Assembly: GCF_029867415.1 (NCBI RefSeq)
Contig: NW_026705730.1
Span: forward strand, 186,001-250,000
Reading direction: 5' to 3'
DNA from: Vicia villosa
Lineage: Eukaryota > Streptophyta > Magnoliopsida > Fabales > Fabaceae
DNA length: 64,000 bases
Part shown: in pieces, positions 22,677 through 34,079 of the stretch
Layout of the letters: every line of letters begins with the position of its first letter
Numbering within the stretch: position 1 is the stretch's first letter
Notes under the pieces: generated by a model
Database searches by the model: none
Seen by the model: only the letters and a program-made list of their open reading frames with translations
Told to the model about the DNA's origin: nothing
Position numbers and translations under genes: made by a program

Positions 22677-24880
22677 AAACAACTGATCGAAAAATTAGCA
22701 AGTGTACTATTTTTCACCGATGTAGTTTTAAATAGAGGTTTATACCCAGTATCGAACTCGCGGACTGCGTAGGAAATACAAGTTTTACAATGATTCAATT
22801 GAACAAAATATCATGGGGTTTGTTGGTTTGTAGAGAAATTATATAAATTAGAACTAATTAAAGCAAAAGTAAAATAACGGTTCTTGACAATATGAGAAAG
22901 CATGCCAGGTTCGGTGTTTAAATTGCCTCGCAATGAACTTGATTTCCCAATTTATGAAATATAGTTATAATGAGCTACTACCGAATCTCAAGAGTTGTTT
23001 TCCTTAATTCCTTAACTAAAAACCTTTGGTGTTTATCTTTAATCCTAATTCCTTAGCTATTAAAGATAACAACAAGCGCTATAATAATGAATATCAAGAA
23101 TTAAACGGTTACTACGGTTAAATCCTCATTCCTAAGCAATTTTACCGAAGTATTATTGTGCAAATTGCGTTGAGTTGGTTTGTCCGACCTAAATCTCATC
23201 CGTGAATCCGAAAACTATTTGTCCGATAGAAAAGGCATTAAGAATTTTGCACAATAAAAAATAAACTCAGAAAACTTCAATAACATAAATTGATGAAAAT
23301 ACAGTTCATAACAATGGCAATTCAGGGACACCCCCCTAGCAATGGGTGGTTTAGCTACTCATAGTAATATTCGAAGAATTAAAAATAAAGATGATAGACA
23401 TTACAAAAATTAGGGAAGGCTTTGATCTTCAATTGCGATTGCCGTTGAAAATCTCCGTTCTCCGAAACCCTTGTTAGCTTCTCTTCTTCACCGTAAAATT
23501 CTTCAATATGATCCAAGATAATCCAATAAACTCTCAAACTAGGTCTAAGTAGTGTTAGGTTACATTTTATTTATGTAAAAAGTCGAGAACGCCCTTAATG
23601 AGACTTGAAATAATGAAACAGCTAAAAAAAACAAATTCTGGCCGCATCAGCTGACACGGCTGTGTCCCACGACACTGGCGCCCGTGTCAGCCTCTGTTTT
23701 CTCTTCAAAAAGGCTCTTTTTCATGTATCAACTGACACGGCCATGTCCCACGAAACTGGCGCCCATGTCAGCCTATGTTTGCTCCCAACAGCATTTTTTC
23801 TCCTTTTTCAGCTGACATGGCCGTGTCCCACGACACTGGCGCCCGCGTCAGCTTCTTTGCTTGCAATTTTGGCTTTGTTTTCTTCTGTTCTCGTCCCATT
23901 TTTTCGGTGATTCTTCCTTACACCTGAAATAACCAATAACTACCAACAAAGTGATCAAAAGTAACTATTTTACTAAAAATCACCACTAGCAATTAGATTA
24001 ACAAAACATGAAGGAACTACTTAAAACAAAGAACAAACCATTCACAGTGTTACCGAAATGATCGATTTTTACCAAATGATTTGCAGACTATAAGTGAAAT
24101 TGATGACCGATCACAACCCCAAACTTAGCTCGTTGCTTGTCCTCATGCAATGTCTGGGATATCAAACAAAGGTCACCCTTAAATTTATGCTTCCACAATA
24201 CAACCGTGCTTTTCACAACTCGACTTCCACCTTTCCGGTCAATCGTGCTAGCTTTTACTCCCCGAATTTTCCGCTCCACTTTCACATTAAAATTCTCCTT
24301 CACCTGTAAGCTTTTTCACACTTCTCACCAAGTCTCTCACGGTTAAAAGCAATTCACTCATAAATCACGATATGCAAGATCAACTTTTAAATTTGAACAA
24401 ATTCTACTTTCATACACAAACACTTTGCACACACTTTTTGAGGTCTTTGGGTTGTAACGGGGCTTAGGACGGGTGGGATGAACAAGGAAAGGGATACACA
24501 AAGGTTTTGGGGGCTCGGCAATCATGTTGTCTTTCTTGTCATTGTGCTTATTTTAATACGATGGGGTTTAACATTGACTCTTTAACTTCACTCAATTATT
24601 CAAGTGTTTCAAATGTAACCAAGTCGTTTAGCCGGGACAAGTGTGTTTTTATGAGTTCTATTTTTTTTCTTTTTTTCTCGGAGCATTCAAGAGTCTCCAG
24701 TTTTTTTTTCACACTTGCCCTTTTCGTATAAGGTTCACCACCCCAAACTTAGAACTTTGCACAATTTCTACATCCACAACGTTTATGCCGAGCACGGGTA
24801 AAAGGGAATATTTTTTTTTCTTTTTGGCCAAGGACATTTGTGTGAAGCATACCATTTTCAGTTGTGCGGATTGAAACACC
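22677..24880 (-). repeat. Non-coding repeat with gypsy-type motif, inserted into or joined to the copia remnant
   Basis: On the minus strand there is GAGGACAAGCAACGAGC followed by TAAGTTTGGGG (near 24120-24150), a motif that in plant gypsy elements commonly follows the end of pol. The right-to-left sequence then has an AT-rich stretch, a GC-rich three-unit hairpin array (23640-23860), and a terminal region near 22700-22780 with CAGTATCGAACTCGCGGAC on the plus strand. No protein domain survives. Related repeats appear at 54900-55400 and 58600-61330. Classification is tentative and no target duplication was found. Confidence 0.4.
23640..23860. repeat. Three units of a nested GC-rich hairpin, about 85 bp period
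   Basis: The first unit has an outer stem GCTGACACGG/CCGTGTCAGC and an inner hairpin GTGTC-CCAC-GACAC. The second and third keep the layout with substitutions (ACACGGCCATGTC, ACATGGCCGTGTC); some mismatches are wobble pairs on the minus strand. Spacers are T-rich. Confidence 0.75.
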
Positions 24881-25589
24881 AGAGTATCAACTCTGGAAGC
24901 TTCTGTCAGAGTAAACTTCTACATGAGTAACTCAATGAAAGAACAATTCTATAATACAAAACATTAAATAGAGTAAACTTGATTCCTAAACTTAACAAGA
25001 AATCTCCACTGAACTCAGTGAAATAAAAAATTGAAGGAAAAAACAAGCAATTGATGAAACCCTAAAACCCAGAGAATCGGCCTCGCACCGTAGAAATGGA
25101 AATAGTGTCATCATCATCATCATTCAATAAAACAACAAGTGGTAATTGAAGTAAATAGTAATAAAAATAGAGAAAGCATCAGAGAAAATTGAGGGTAAAA
25201 TAGGATCCATGAGTGAAAGATAAAAATGGAAGAGTTAGGGAGAGAGAAACCTGATGAAGAGTTAGGCTTGTTAACAAATTCGAAGTTGTTGTTGCTGAAA
25301 GGAGGTGTTGTCGCTGCCTGAAGTTCAACTGAAGATGAAGGTCGCATGGTGAACGGTGGTGAAAGGGTTGTGAGGAAAACGGTTGAGCAACTGAAGATGA
25401 AGGTGATGACCGGTGGTGAACAGGGTCGTGGCCGGAGGGACGACGTCAATCAAGGAACTGAGGGAGGGACGACGTCGTGAATGAACAGGGGAAAGACGGT
25501 CGGAGAAGAGAGAAAAGCGTATGTAGAAAGGGAAAACCGTGAAAGGAATGAATAAGGGTTTGGGTTGTTCTGTTTTATTTTTTAAAAAT
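24881..25589 (-). other. Captured host-gene-like fragment: 5' UTR, first exon and start of intron 1
   Basis: Unlike its surroundings this stretch has the composition of a plant gene start. On the minus strand a CT-rich leader is followed by ATG (complement 25345-25347), a 97-nt frame and CAG|GT at 25251/25250. A T-rich intron-like region containing GGGTTTTAGGGTTTCATC follows. It lies directly inside the CACTA-like end, and CACTA elements often carry gene fragments. The parent gene is not recognised. Confidence 0.45.
25251..25347 (-). pseudogene. Possible captured first exon, 32 codons plus one base
   Basis: The frame begins MRPSSSVELQAATTPP and ends NKPNSSSG across a CAG/GTTTCTC donor-like junction at 25251/25250. 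It is Ser/Thr/Asn-rich and no domain is recognised. An upstream in-frame ATG near 25449 would lengthen it into GC-richer leader sequence and seems less likely. A low-complexity 5' UTR alone could mimic this pattern. Confidence 0.35.
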
Positions 25590-25874
25590 TAATGGACTAC
25601 GAGAGCGCTTCTCTAGAAAGCACCCTCTAAAGTGGGATCTTTACCAGCGCTTTTAAAAAGTGCTTTTTAAAGGTTGACCTATACCAGCGCTTTTCTAAAA
25701 GCACATTCCAATGTTCACCTATAGCAGCGCTTTTTAAAAGCGCTTTCGTAGGATCCCCTATAGCAGCGCTTTTTCCCTTGTTTTTTAGTTTTGTTTTTAG
25801 CGAAACCTATAGCAGCGCTTTTGCCTAAAAGCGCTTTCGTAGATGTGCTGCTAAAAGCCAAATTTGGCATAGTG
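25590..25874 (-). mobile_element. CACTA-type transposon terminus with subterminal repeats
   Basis: The right end on the complementary strand reads CACTATGCCAAATTTGGC. Internally, repeated AGCGCTTTT and AAAAGCGCT palindromic units occur near 25650, 25690, 25730, 25765 and 25825, the usual subterminal organisation of CACTA elements. It inserted in the copia frame just after the CDAC codons. CAA at 25875-25877 could be the 3-bp duplication, but the opposite CACTA end is not visible near 22676, so the element was probably truncated by the neighbouring repeat. Confidence 0.7.
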
Positions 25875-25991
25875 CAAGCATCACACAATCTGTCTTTCAA
25901 AAACTTCATTTTAGGAAGACCAATTACTAGATTCTTGGATCCTATTTTATTTATCAAGTCAAAATGAACATGACTGAAGCGTTTATGCCAT
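25875..25991 (-). pseudogene. Copia GAG-pre-integrase fragment
   Basis: The minus-strand translation contains INKIGSKNLVIGLPKMKF followed by LKDRLCDAC, the zinc-binding H-H-C-C region that precedes copia integrase. HKRFSHVHFD lies at the right end. The frame continues across the family 2 insertion at 37864 (SCLWHKRF spans the junction when GCCAT is counted once). Confidence 0.88.
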
Positions 25992-26441
25992 TGTCATACC
26001 CCAAAATTTGCCCGATCAAATCTATGTCTGTTAAATCATCAAGGATTAGAATTAAGAGCCATGGGGTTTGACATTCCTATTGTCAAACCCGCCCTCTTAT
26101 AAAATATCCTGAGTTAAAAGGTGATTATGGTTAGAAGGTGTTTTGGGCCCAGTCATCTGGCCCACCTATTCCATTTTTGAGGTTTTTAGCCCATTCTCAC
26201 AAATTATTCACATGGTTTATTATAAATAATTGGTTTAAACATTTTATTATTATAACTAGCTATTATTATTAATTAGTAGTGGTTTTAATAATATTATTAT
26301 CCAGATTATTATAATTATTTCCAACTATTATTGTTATTATAAATATAATATACAATTAGTTGATTAATGGGTTAATAATTCATTTGGGCTGAAATGATTA
26401 ATTAGACTATAGGCCCATTAGGAAAAAACCTAAATTACCAA

Positions 26442-26449
26442 TATAAAAG
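26442..26449 (+). promoter_or_regulatory. TATA box of family 2 LTR (copy 35789-35796)
   Basis: TATAAAAG, 450 bp into the LTR; transcription would start near 26475. Confidence 0.55.
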
Positions 26450-27140
26450 TAAATTTTTTTTCTAACAAAAGGGGGCGCTGGGAATCCTAATAGGAGGGGC
26501 CGAAAAAAGAGACCCCTAACACGAGGCACGCAAAAAACTGGGCTTTGGCTGGAGAATGCCTTGTTCAAGAAAAGAAAAACGGCGAGGTTTCAATTAAATT
26601 GTAGCCAAGGATTCTGATTGATTCAAGCCAAACCAAAAGGTCCAAGACCTTCCTTGATCTTCTCTGATTCGTTTTGGACATTCACAGATCATTCCCACGC
26701 CCAGAATCACCATCAACGTGACTCCGGTTTGCCTAATTTCGTGCTTCTCGATTCTGTTCGTATGTGCCTTTTTGACGCGTTTTGATCACGTAATCATACT
26801 CATAACCCCGTTGCGACGCTCTCTGATCGATTTAATTGAAGTTTAAGAGTAGGGACACAAAGTCACCATTGTTAGGTATTCGAAGCTTCATTTGGGGCTT
26901 CGAGTTCCAAGTACAATTGACTCAAACGGATAGCACCAATGGATCCGAGAAGAAATTTACCATTGATTTGTGTTCTTATAGATTGTCTATTGGTTGTGTT
27001 GCTCGGATTTGCAGGGGATGGCCATGGCTGCGTTCGTGAACGAAACGAGGAAGGCAGTGAACAGTGCTGCGCGCGTTTTGCTTTTTTAAAGTTTGTTCTG
27101 CTTTGTTTATGTTATTTCAGATTGCTCATGTTATCAAATA

Positions 27141-27223
27141 AGCCATTTGGCGCAGGTGGTAATGGTGCATTCGGTGGCCACAGGATCGTGTGTTCGATCC
27201 CTGGCGCCTGTGGTCATTTTTTT
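27141..27223 (+). other. tRNA-like Pol III unit inside family 2 5' LTR
   Basis: A box TGGCGCAGGTGG at 27148-27159, B box TGTTCGATCCC at 27191-27201 (one change from GGTTCGANNCC), 31 bases between them as in a tRNA gene, then seven T at 27217-27223. The 5' AGCCA and 3' TGGTCA could partly pair, but the T stem is poor, so it is a tRNA-like promoter rather than a working tRNA gene. It lies in the sense orientation. Confidence 0.6.
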
Positions 27224-28200
27224 CTTATTTTTCTTGAAACAACATGCTGCGAGGTTTAGTACTCATAGCTGCACGCTCGTCCACCGTGAGACCTCAACAG
27301 CTGGCCATCGGATTGCCCACATCTTAGATCCAATGCTCCACAGCGTGAAGCTTCATCATAGACCCTCAAGAGGCCACAACACAGGATAACTGCCAGGTTT
27401 TTGTTTTTATATTAATATTGTTATTTCTTTTATTGTTTATTTAGAATAAATATTAAATAATTAGGTTTAAATGAATTAATTTATTTAATTAGATTAATAT
27501 AATTACATTAGGATTAGGTTTAGAATATTAACTCCCGAATATCTCAATTTTTGTCGATTTAATTTATTTAATTATTTTAATTATAAATAAAAACCCTATT
27601 AAAATTTACAACATTAGGGTTTGCCCGATCCCATTGAATACTGGCTAAGGTTTTAGGATTTAATTTATTATTCGTTTCGACTAAATCTATTGGTCGCGAT
27701 GGTTAATAATCGATTAATTTAATTAATCAAATCCTATAAATTAAAATAAACATTATTCTGCTAAATGGTTTTAACCATCTTATTGGTTATGATGATTAGC
27801 ATACCTTATCAATTTGTTATTATTTGTAATCGTATTAATCGGTTATGAGGGGTAACAATACAAAATAAAATTCATAAAAAACAATAAAACATATTAATTC
27901 ATTATTAGTGATAATCGAATCAATCGATTTGAATTGGTAATGATGCAAATCTCCTAATCTTTTAACTATGGTGATCAAACCTATTGATCATTGCGGTTAA
28001 TAGTGCCAAATCAGGGTTGTACGCCTAAAAACATTTAAAACACACTAAACCACGTTACTACAGCAATTCATCTCTTCAATTCTGCGATGTTCACAACTAC
28101 GATAAGGTAATTCAAAATACCTTCGAACATTCGCATTTCAAAACAATTTCAAAATAACTTCAAACACAATCAAATTCGATTCTAAGGCGTACAACCTTGT

Positions 28201-28264
28201 CCCCGAACTACGTAGACTCTGATCCTCCATAAGGAGGTACGTAGGCACTTGGCAACAAGGCGAG
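28201..28264 (+). promoter_or_regulatory. Three-hairpin module, family 2 LTR (copy 37548-37611)
   Basis: CCCCGAACTACG is followed by CTCTGAT; stem CCTCC/GGAGG (28224-28228 and 28233-28237) with loop ATAA; linker TACGTAGGCA; stem CTTG/CAAG (28248-28251 and 28256-28259) with loop GCAA; then GCGAG. Both stems differ in sequence from family 1 but are perfectly paired. The first hairpin is weak here. Confidence 0.7.
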
Positions 28265-28376
28265 TCCCCCACCCTAAAATCTCAATTTTCCCCTTATTCA
28301 ATTCTTTAGCATAAACCTTACCTTAATACTCTTAGCCATCAAACCTTTGCTTTAGATTCAAAGCCAATAGGAAAGG

Positions 28377-28405
28377 GTTGAGGGTGCCTAACACCTTCCC
28401 TCGAC
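28377..28405 (+). promoter_or_regulatory. Conserved LTR 3'-end hairpin, family 2 (copy 37724-37752)
   Basis: GTTGAGGG (28377-28384) pairs with CCCTCGAC (28398-28405), one T/G wobble, loop TGCCTAACACCTT. Confidence 0.7.
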
Positions 28406-28513
28406 CTGAATATAGTAACTTACCCTGAATCTCACATCTGCGTAGGGTTTCCTATTCGCCCTTCAGAATAGGTGGCGACTCTAAATTTAAATTTTAGAGC
28501 AGGTTGCTACAGC

Positions 28514-28531
28514 TGGCGACTCTGCTGGGGA
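28514..28531 (+). promoter_or_regulatory. Primer-binding site of family 2, tRNA-Arg type
   Basis: TGGCGACTCTGCTGGGGA, two bases after the LTR end and identical to the family 1 PBS. Confidence 0.92.
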
Positions 28532-29359
28532 TAACTATAACGGTGAATTACTATGCTCCTATAGGTTTTGGCAGGGTTTAGGTTTGGCGCATTTTAGGGT
28601 TTGGCAAACCTGCCATTTTTTAGGGTTTGGGGGAAGGTTTATCTTTTTTTAAAAAATACATATAAAAAAAATTTTAATTTTTATTTATTTTATTTATCTA
28701 TAATTTCATCTATTTATATCATTTAAAATAAATATTCGTTATTTAAATAATGTCTGTTTATTTAAATCTTCGCTGTGTATTGCATTTTTTTTAAAATCAT
28801 AAGCAGTCGGATTTCGAGGTTAGTAAATATTTAAATTTTATTTATTTTCCTCTGCAATTTCATTACTGCAATTGAATTAAATATTTATTTAAGTGGATAT
28901 TTTTATTTCTATTGCATTTTCTGGGATTTATATAAATCGTTGTTAAACCTAAGTGTGGGAGTTAACTTTGAGATCAAAAGGGGACATGAATCGCCTTACG
29001 AGTCTCACTGATAACTCCACTCGGAGTGGGTTAGGTATTTGGAAAGGTCCGAAACGAAGCTTGACTTTGTGGAGGGCTGGACTGGATACTTAGCTGATCT
29101 CTCCGGGAACCTACCCCAAAAATTCGAACCTCATGGATAAAATGAGTTGTTCCAAAATCCGAAGAGACGAAAAAGTCTCGGAGGCTACGAACGACCCCAT
29201 GAGACCTTCTAGAACACTCCCATAAAAAGGTTGGCTCCCTAGAGCCCCCTACGTCGAACCTATGAACCTAGGACTTTTGTGCTGCTGTGCTCTTTATATG
29301 TTTGCAATTCATATACTTCGAATATCTATGCGTTTCGATTTTGCAGGTATACCTACGTG

Positions 29360-30110
29360 GTCCCTAGCCTGTAGGGACTCTAATTTCTAAAGACCATGTC
29401 TTTCCCACGAAGGACATCACCATCTATGCACTCCCTAGCCTGTAGGGATTTTATTTTTACATCCTTGTATTCTTGCAAATACGTGTCCTTCCCACGAAGG
29501 ATATCTTCGCTTACGCACGTCGATTGGCTTCTCGATGGCCATAAGACTAAGTGACTGTCACGAACGGTCACTCTGCGCCCGCATCTACGCACTCCCTAAC
29601 CTGTAGGGATTTTTATTTTTATATCCTTGTATCTACAACTATGCGTCCTTCCCACGAAGGACATTTCCATTAACGCACGTCAATTGGCCTCTCGATGGCC
29701 ATGCGATCTAGTGACTGTCTCGAATGGTCACCTCGTGCCTACACCTACGTACTCCCTAGAATATAGGGACTTTCTTTTACATCTACGTGTTTTCACAATG
29801 ACGCGTCCTTCCCCGAAGGACAACTTCATTAGCATGCGTTTGATTGGCCTCTCGATGGTCATGAAATCTAGTGACCGTCCTGAACGGTCACTCCATGCTC
29901 AGTACCGCGCACCCTCTGACTTGTAGGTTTTGGATCTCCATTTACACATCGCATCCCTAGCCTGTAGGGATTGCTCTTCGTCCATATCGTCCTTAGATAG
30001 GTTGTGTTCCGCATAGAGAACCTTCCCACGAGGGACAAATTCATTGGTACATGTTGATTGGCCTCTCGATGGCCATGAGATTTAGTGACTGTCTTGAACG
30101 GTCACTAGCC
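29360..30110 (+). repeat. Family 2 hairpin array I (about 160-bp period, four hairpin types per unit)
   Basis: Units hold four hairpins in order: TCCCTA/TAGGGA, GTCCTT/AAGGAC, GGCC/GGCC around CTCTCGAT, and AGTGAC-type/GTCACT. Paired variation is visible. GTCCCTA/TAGGGAC at 29360-29378 becomes ATCCCTA/TAGGGAT at 29953-29971. The last hairpin is extended to nine pairs at 29870-29892 (AGTGACCGT/ACGGTCACT) and has a G/T wobble near 30083. Confidence 0.8.
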
Positions 30111-31139
30111 GCTATCTTCTGCATACTCTCGAATCAAAGGATTTCCCTTAGCGTGTCATAACATTTATCCTGCAAAGATTCCACGAGGGTCTAATGTCGC
30201 CTCTAGGGCTATCCCTAGGATCATATGTTACACGTCTGCATTGCATACACGGAGTTACAATAAAAGGAGTCTTGCATACCTATGCATTTGCATTTTTATG
30301 CAATCATACATTTACATTTGCATCTTCACCCGCATCCACACTTACCGCGCTAGCCGGTTTCCTGATATTCGCAAAGAAAAAGGATCGTAGACTATGGAGA
30401 AAGGAGAATAAACTATTGAGAATGATCTTAGTCTTACTAAGGGAAAGAGGATGTCTTTCACCACGCCTTCCGCATGTCCATGCCTTGTCATAACAGGATT
30501 ATAAATACAATAAAGGTTGTCATCGAGCAAGGATTAGTTCAACAAAGAGTTCCCTCATAGATACACTCAAGATGTATCTAGTCATAAAGGGGTTCATCTA
30601 GAACATATCAAATTTAGAAGGACGCTCTACGATAACCTAGGGGCAAGGGTCAGTCCAACTGGGGCAATACCCTGAACAAAGGTGCATGACTACGATGGAG
30701 GGAGTGCGACATATGTCAACCCCATACCAAAGCAAAAAAGGGTCATAGGTGATACTATCCTTGGGAAAAGCAAAAGAGGTTCAGTCAAAGGAAACTCATG
30801 AAGTTCCGATACGACGAAAACCCACCGCTGACGATTTATTCTCAACAAGTTTGACATGTCCAAGAACTCGAGGTTACACTTCATTTCTACAAGTTCATCA
30901 ACTAAGGAGCAAAACAAGATCAATGGATCTACAAAGGAGATTGTCCCCAGGATCAATAGGTGTTTACCATGCTCAGAATTTCAACCCCTACGATTGCTAA
31001 GTGTCACTCAGGATAAAAGCTGTACCTTCGGATTAGCAATTCTAATGGGATGATCATGCAGGTTTTGGAATCAATTCATTCACTTCATTCACTCACTACC
31101 ATGACTTTCCAGTCGCACACTTCTATTTTTAGGATTATT

Positions 31140-32070
31140 AACAAACTTGAGGGAGAATGACGAATACAAATGACTAAGTCCAGCTAAACATATGCTTTCG
31201 AGGTAAGACCGAACCGAGGATGTACAGGCATTGTTTCAATTCCCAAACAGTGGAGAGATAAGGATGTTAATCCCTCGTCACCCCTTCGAGCCAGGAGTTG
31301 GAGTTTGCTTTTACTTTTTTTCAAAAAACCTTGATTTTAACCAGGGGTATGGGTAGATTTCGATTAATTCAATGGTGTGTTTTGGTTGTCAAGAGAATCA
31401 GTCAATCCGAGCAAGGATTCAAGCATCAAGCAAAGCAAAGGTTCGAGCACATTTTCTTCCTCGCATTCATCAAAGGTTGAGGAAGTAATGGAGATAACAT
31501 TCACAACAATCTTCTTCCTCATTACATCATTCAAGATAAAGGAAGTATCAAAGGCGAAGCTTACAAATCAAAATCGACATGGCAGTCACAGTATTCAATA
31601 TCCAAAAAAAATCAATATCTCAAAAGGAGCTTTCAAAAGAAAAACGCCCGCTAAGTCAAAACAAAAATTCCATGAAAGGAAACAAAAAAATGACTTAGGC
31701 AAAAATGAGGGCATCCCGATGGACCAAACTCAAAAGAGTTGGTTCATGCAAAAATAAGGGATAAAAAACAAAGGTGAAATACAAAGGATAAACTTGTGAC
31801 TGCTAAATCATCAATGCTTGGATCTCTACTAAGGCTTTTGCTTAAACATAAAAAAAAACGATTCTCTTACAAACAAAGCGCATTCATTGAATTAGGCGAA
31901 TTTTAGGATCTGGAGAACATCAAGGAGAAAGGGGTGGGTTAAATAAATTTTGAGCCTTATATCCATTGTTTCTTAAAACACGAACCAGGCCAAGTTACAA
32001 CATTTAAAAGTCCTAATTGAGGCAAGGTTAACCATGAAAGCATGTTAAGCAGGATTTGTTATACTGACTC
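31140..32070 (+). promoter_or_regulatory. Internal block conserved between families 1 and 2
   Basis: It shares GGGAGAATGACGA, GATGTACAGGCATT, ATAAGGATG and CTAAGTC/GACTTAG (31651-31657, 31692-31698), and then TTTGAGCCTTATAT, with family 1 (6180-7040) in the same order. The rest of the two internal regions has little resemblance, so this block appears constrained. It probably derives from the 3' untranslated part of an autonomous ancestor. Confidence 0.6.
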
Positions 32071-32889
32071 CTATGTTTGTTAAAACTATCTCTAACCAAT
32101 GTGCTTCTTCAAGCATTCTTTCCAAAAACCATCCAGTCCTAATTCATAACGGACTTCGATTTCAAAACTTGCATACGCATTCCATTGGAGCTACTTCTCA
32201 AAAAGTACAACACCATCTACGAGTATACACTTAACATCGAGGAAATCTCGAAATGGGTTAATCAAAGGTGATCATTTCTAATAAAGACCCTGGAGTCGGG
32301 GGAACCACATCTAGGGGGTTCTCCTAAACAGGGGCAAAAATTTCAAGGAGCACAGGGGCATACAATCGAACATCCTATCAACTAGGGGCAGTCTTCCTAA
32401 GGTTCAATCGACTTGGGGCACATCTCAAAGCAATCTCAAACAGGGGCATGTCAGACATGGGAAGAATTCAAATTCAAAAGATAGAACACTATGGATAACC
32501 TTCCATGACCTGGAGATCAGGGGCACACCCTTCAATCTAAACATCGAAGCATATGACAAGGCTATTCCCTGGGGCACTTCCTTCTCAAGCATCTTTCTCC
32601 GTGAAAATACTGGGGCAATGGATATCAAATCCGCAAGACACACAACAAAAGGGAAAAAGGCGTTCTCGCACTTTACAACATCGAACAAATCTTTCTCCTA
32701 ACTACGATCTTCCAAGCTCAAACAAAACAGGTATTAGGAAATCGCGCTAGCATCACACCCCATCTTAACAAACAGACCTGCAACTCCAGCGAACTATATA
32801 CGCTTTGGTTATTAATAACCTATCATTGGAGCATCATACAAATATGAACAAATCATGCATTACATACATTGGTTGATACATTACACCGT

Positions 32890-33520
32890 AACTCTTTATG
32901 TGGTCTTCTTTAAGACGAATCTCACGATCCTTTCTAGGAGTTTCCTCAAGCTGTCTTATGCAAGACAAATCATCACCATTTCCAAGAACCTCGTTAGGTA
33001 GTCTTTTTCAAGACATTTCTTTTCTAAGTTCCTTTTCAGGTAGTCCTCTTCAGGAAATTTTAAGTACCTTTTTAGGTAGTCTTCTTCAAGACAATTTGTC
33101 TTCCTTTTAGGAACCTCTTCAAGTCGTCTTCTTTAAGACATTCTACGAGCCTCTTCAGGTGGTCTTCTTTAAGACATTCTACGAGCCTCTTCAGGTGGTC
33201 TACTTTAAGACATTCTACGAACCTTTTTAGGTAGTCTCTTTAGACATCTTTCAACCTCTTCAGGTGGTCTTCTTTAAGATACTCTACGAACTTTTCAAGG
33301 CGGTCTTCTTTAAGACAAACTTCAGCCCTTGCTAAGAACCTTTTCAGGTAGTCGTCTTTAAAGACATTCTCCATTCCTTGCTAAGAACTTCTTCAGGTGG
33401 TCTTCTTTAAGACAAATTTCTATCTACTCTAAGAATCTTTTCAGGTAGTCTTCTTTAAGACAAATGTTCACTTCCATTCAAAAGACCTTTTCAGGTAATC
33501 TTACAGAAGACATTGCTTCA
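32890..33520 (+). repeat. Family 2 hairpin array II (GTCTT-CTTT-AAGAC type)
   Basis: More than ten units of GTCTTCTTTAAGAC alternate with CTCTTCAGGTG-type linkers, about 40-55 bp period. A GTCCTCTTCAGGA variant near 33047 changes both arms. Loops CTTT, CTTC and TTTC alternate. Confidence 0.75.
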
Positions 33521-33624
33521 TTCCACACATGACATCAATCAACATATGCATAAGCATAATCATTACCCCATACATCCAAACATCTAATTCAAAACTCTGG
33601 TACTAAGCTACATTGTCCACCTGC

Positions 33625-33795
33625 TTCCCGGTAACCTTACCGATGCCTGTAACCTTACTGAGATTTATTTTCCAATCACCTGATTGATGTTACCCGGTAA
33701 CCTTACCGATGCCAGTAACCTTACTGAGATTTATTTTCCAATCACCTGATTGATGTTTTTCCGGTAACCTCACCGATGATAGCAACCTTGCTGTT
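33625..33795 (+). repeat. Family 2 hairpin array III (two-base CC loop)
   Basis: Perfect or near-perfect short inverted repeats share a central CC: CGGTAA/TTACCG (33629-33642, 33695-33708), CAGTAA/TTACTG (33713-33726), CAATCA/TGATTG (33673-33686), AGCAA/TTGCT (33781-33792). Confidence 0.75.
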
Positions 33796-33899
33796 CATTT
33801 CACGTATCAGCATACGTACATACGCACTAGCATATGCATATCATCTAACGCATTCACATATCACAAAAAACCCAATTTTTATTGGCCATCCAAATCATT

Positions 33900-34025
33900 T
33901 TCAAAGTCAGTTCCCGTCTGACCATTACGTCAAAATCCAGTTCCCGTCTGGTAGTCAGTTCCCGTCTGACTATTACATCAAAATCCGGTTCCCGTCTGGT
34001 AGTCAGTTCCCGTCTGACTGTGACA
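33900..34025 (+). repeat. Family 2 hairpin array IV (TTCCCGT loop)
   Basis: The loop TTCCCGT is constant while stems alternate between GTCAG/CTGAC (33906-33922) and CCAG/CTGG (33937-33951); one unit has CCGG/CTGG with a wobble. Confidence 0.75.
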
Positions 34026-34079
34026 ACAGCCCAGTCTCCGACCCTCGGGTCGTGAGTCTAAAAACAGGTGAATCTCTTT

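Larger units (their letters stand above)
25992..28511 (+). repeat. Family 2 5' LTR (2520 bp)
   Basis: It starts TGTCATACCCC and ends TTGCTACA. Order: TATA box 26442-26449, tRNA-like unit 27141-27223, AT-rich region with small inverted repeats such as GATCAAACCTATTGATC, three-hairpin module 28201-28264, terminal hairpin 28377-28405, PBS echo 28473-28482. Confidence 0.93.

Noticed and set aside
22677..25874. A single complete CACTA transposon filling the gap in copia integrase
   Set aside because: Only the right CACTA terminus is present; no CACTA end or matching 3-bp duplication is seen near 22676, and the left two-thirds is a different repeat type.
27141..27223. Functional tRNA gene
   Set aside because: A and B boxes and spacing are good, but acceptor and T stems pair poorly and no clear anticodon arm is seen; the unit is repeated in both LTRs as part of the element.
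31377..31757. 126-codon plus frame in family 2
   Set aside because: It lies in the non-coding block shared with family 1, where the frame is not preserved.
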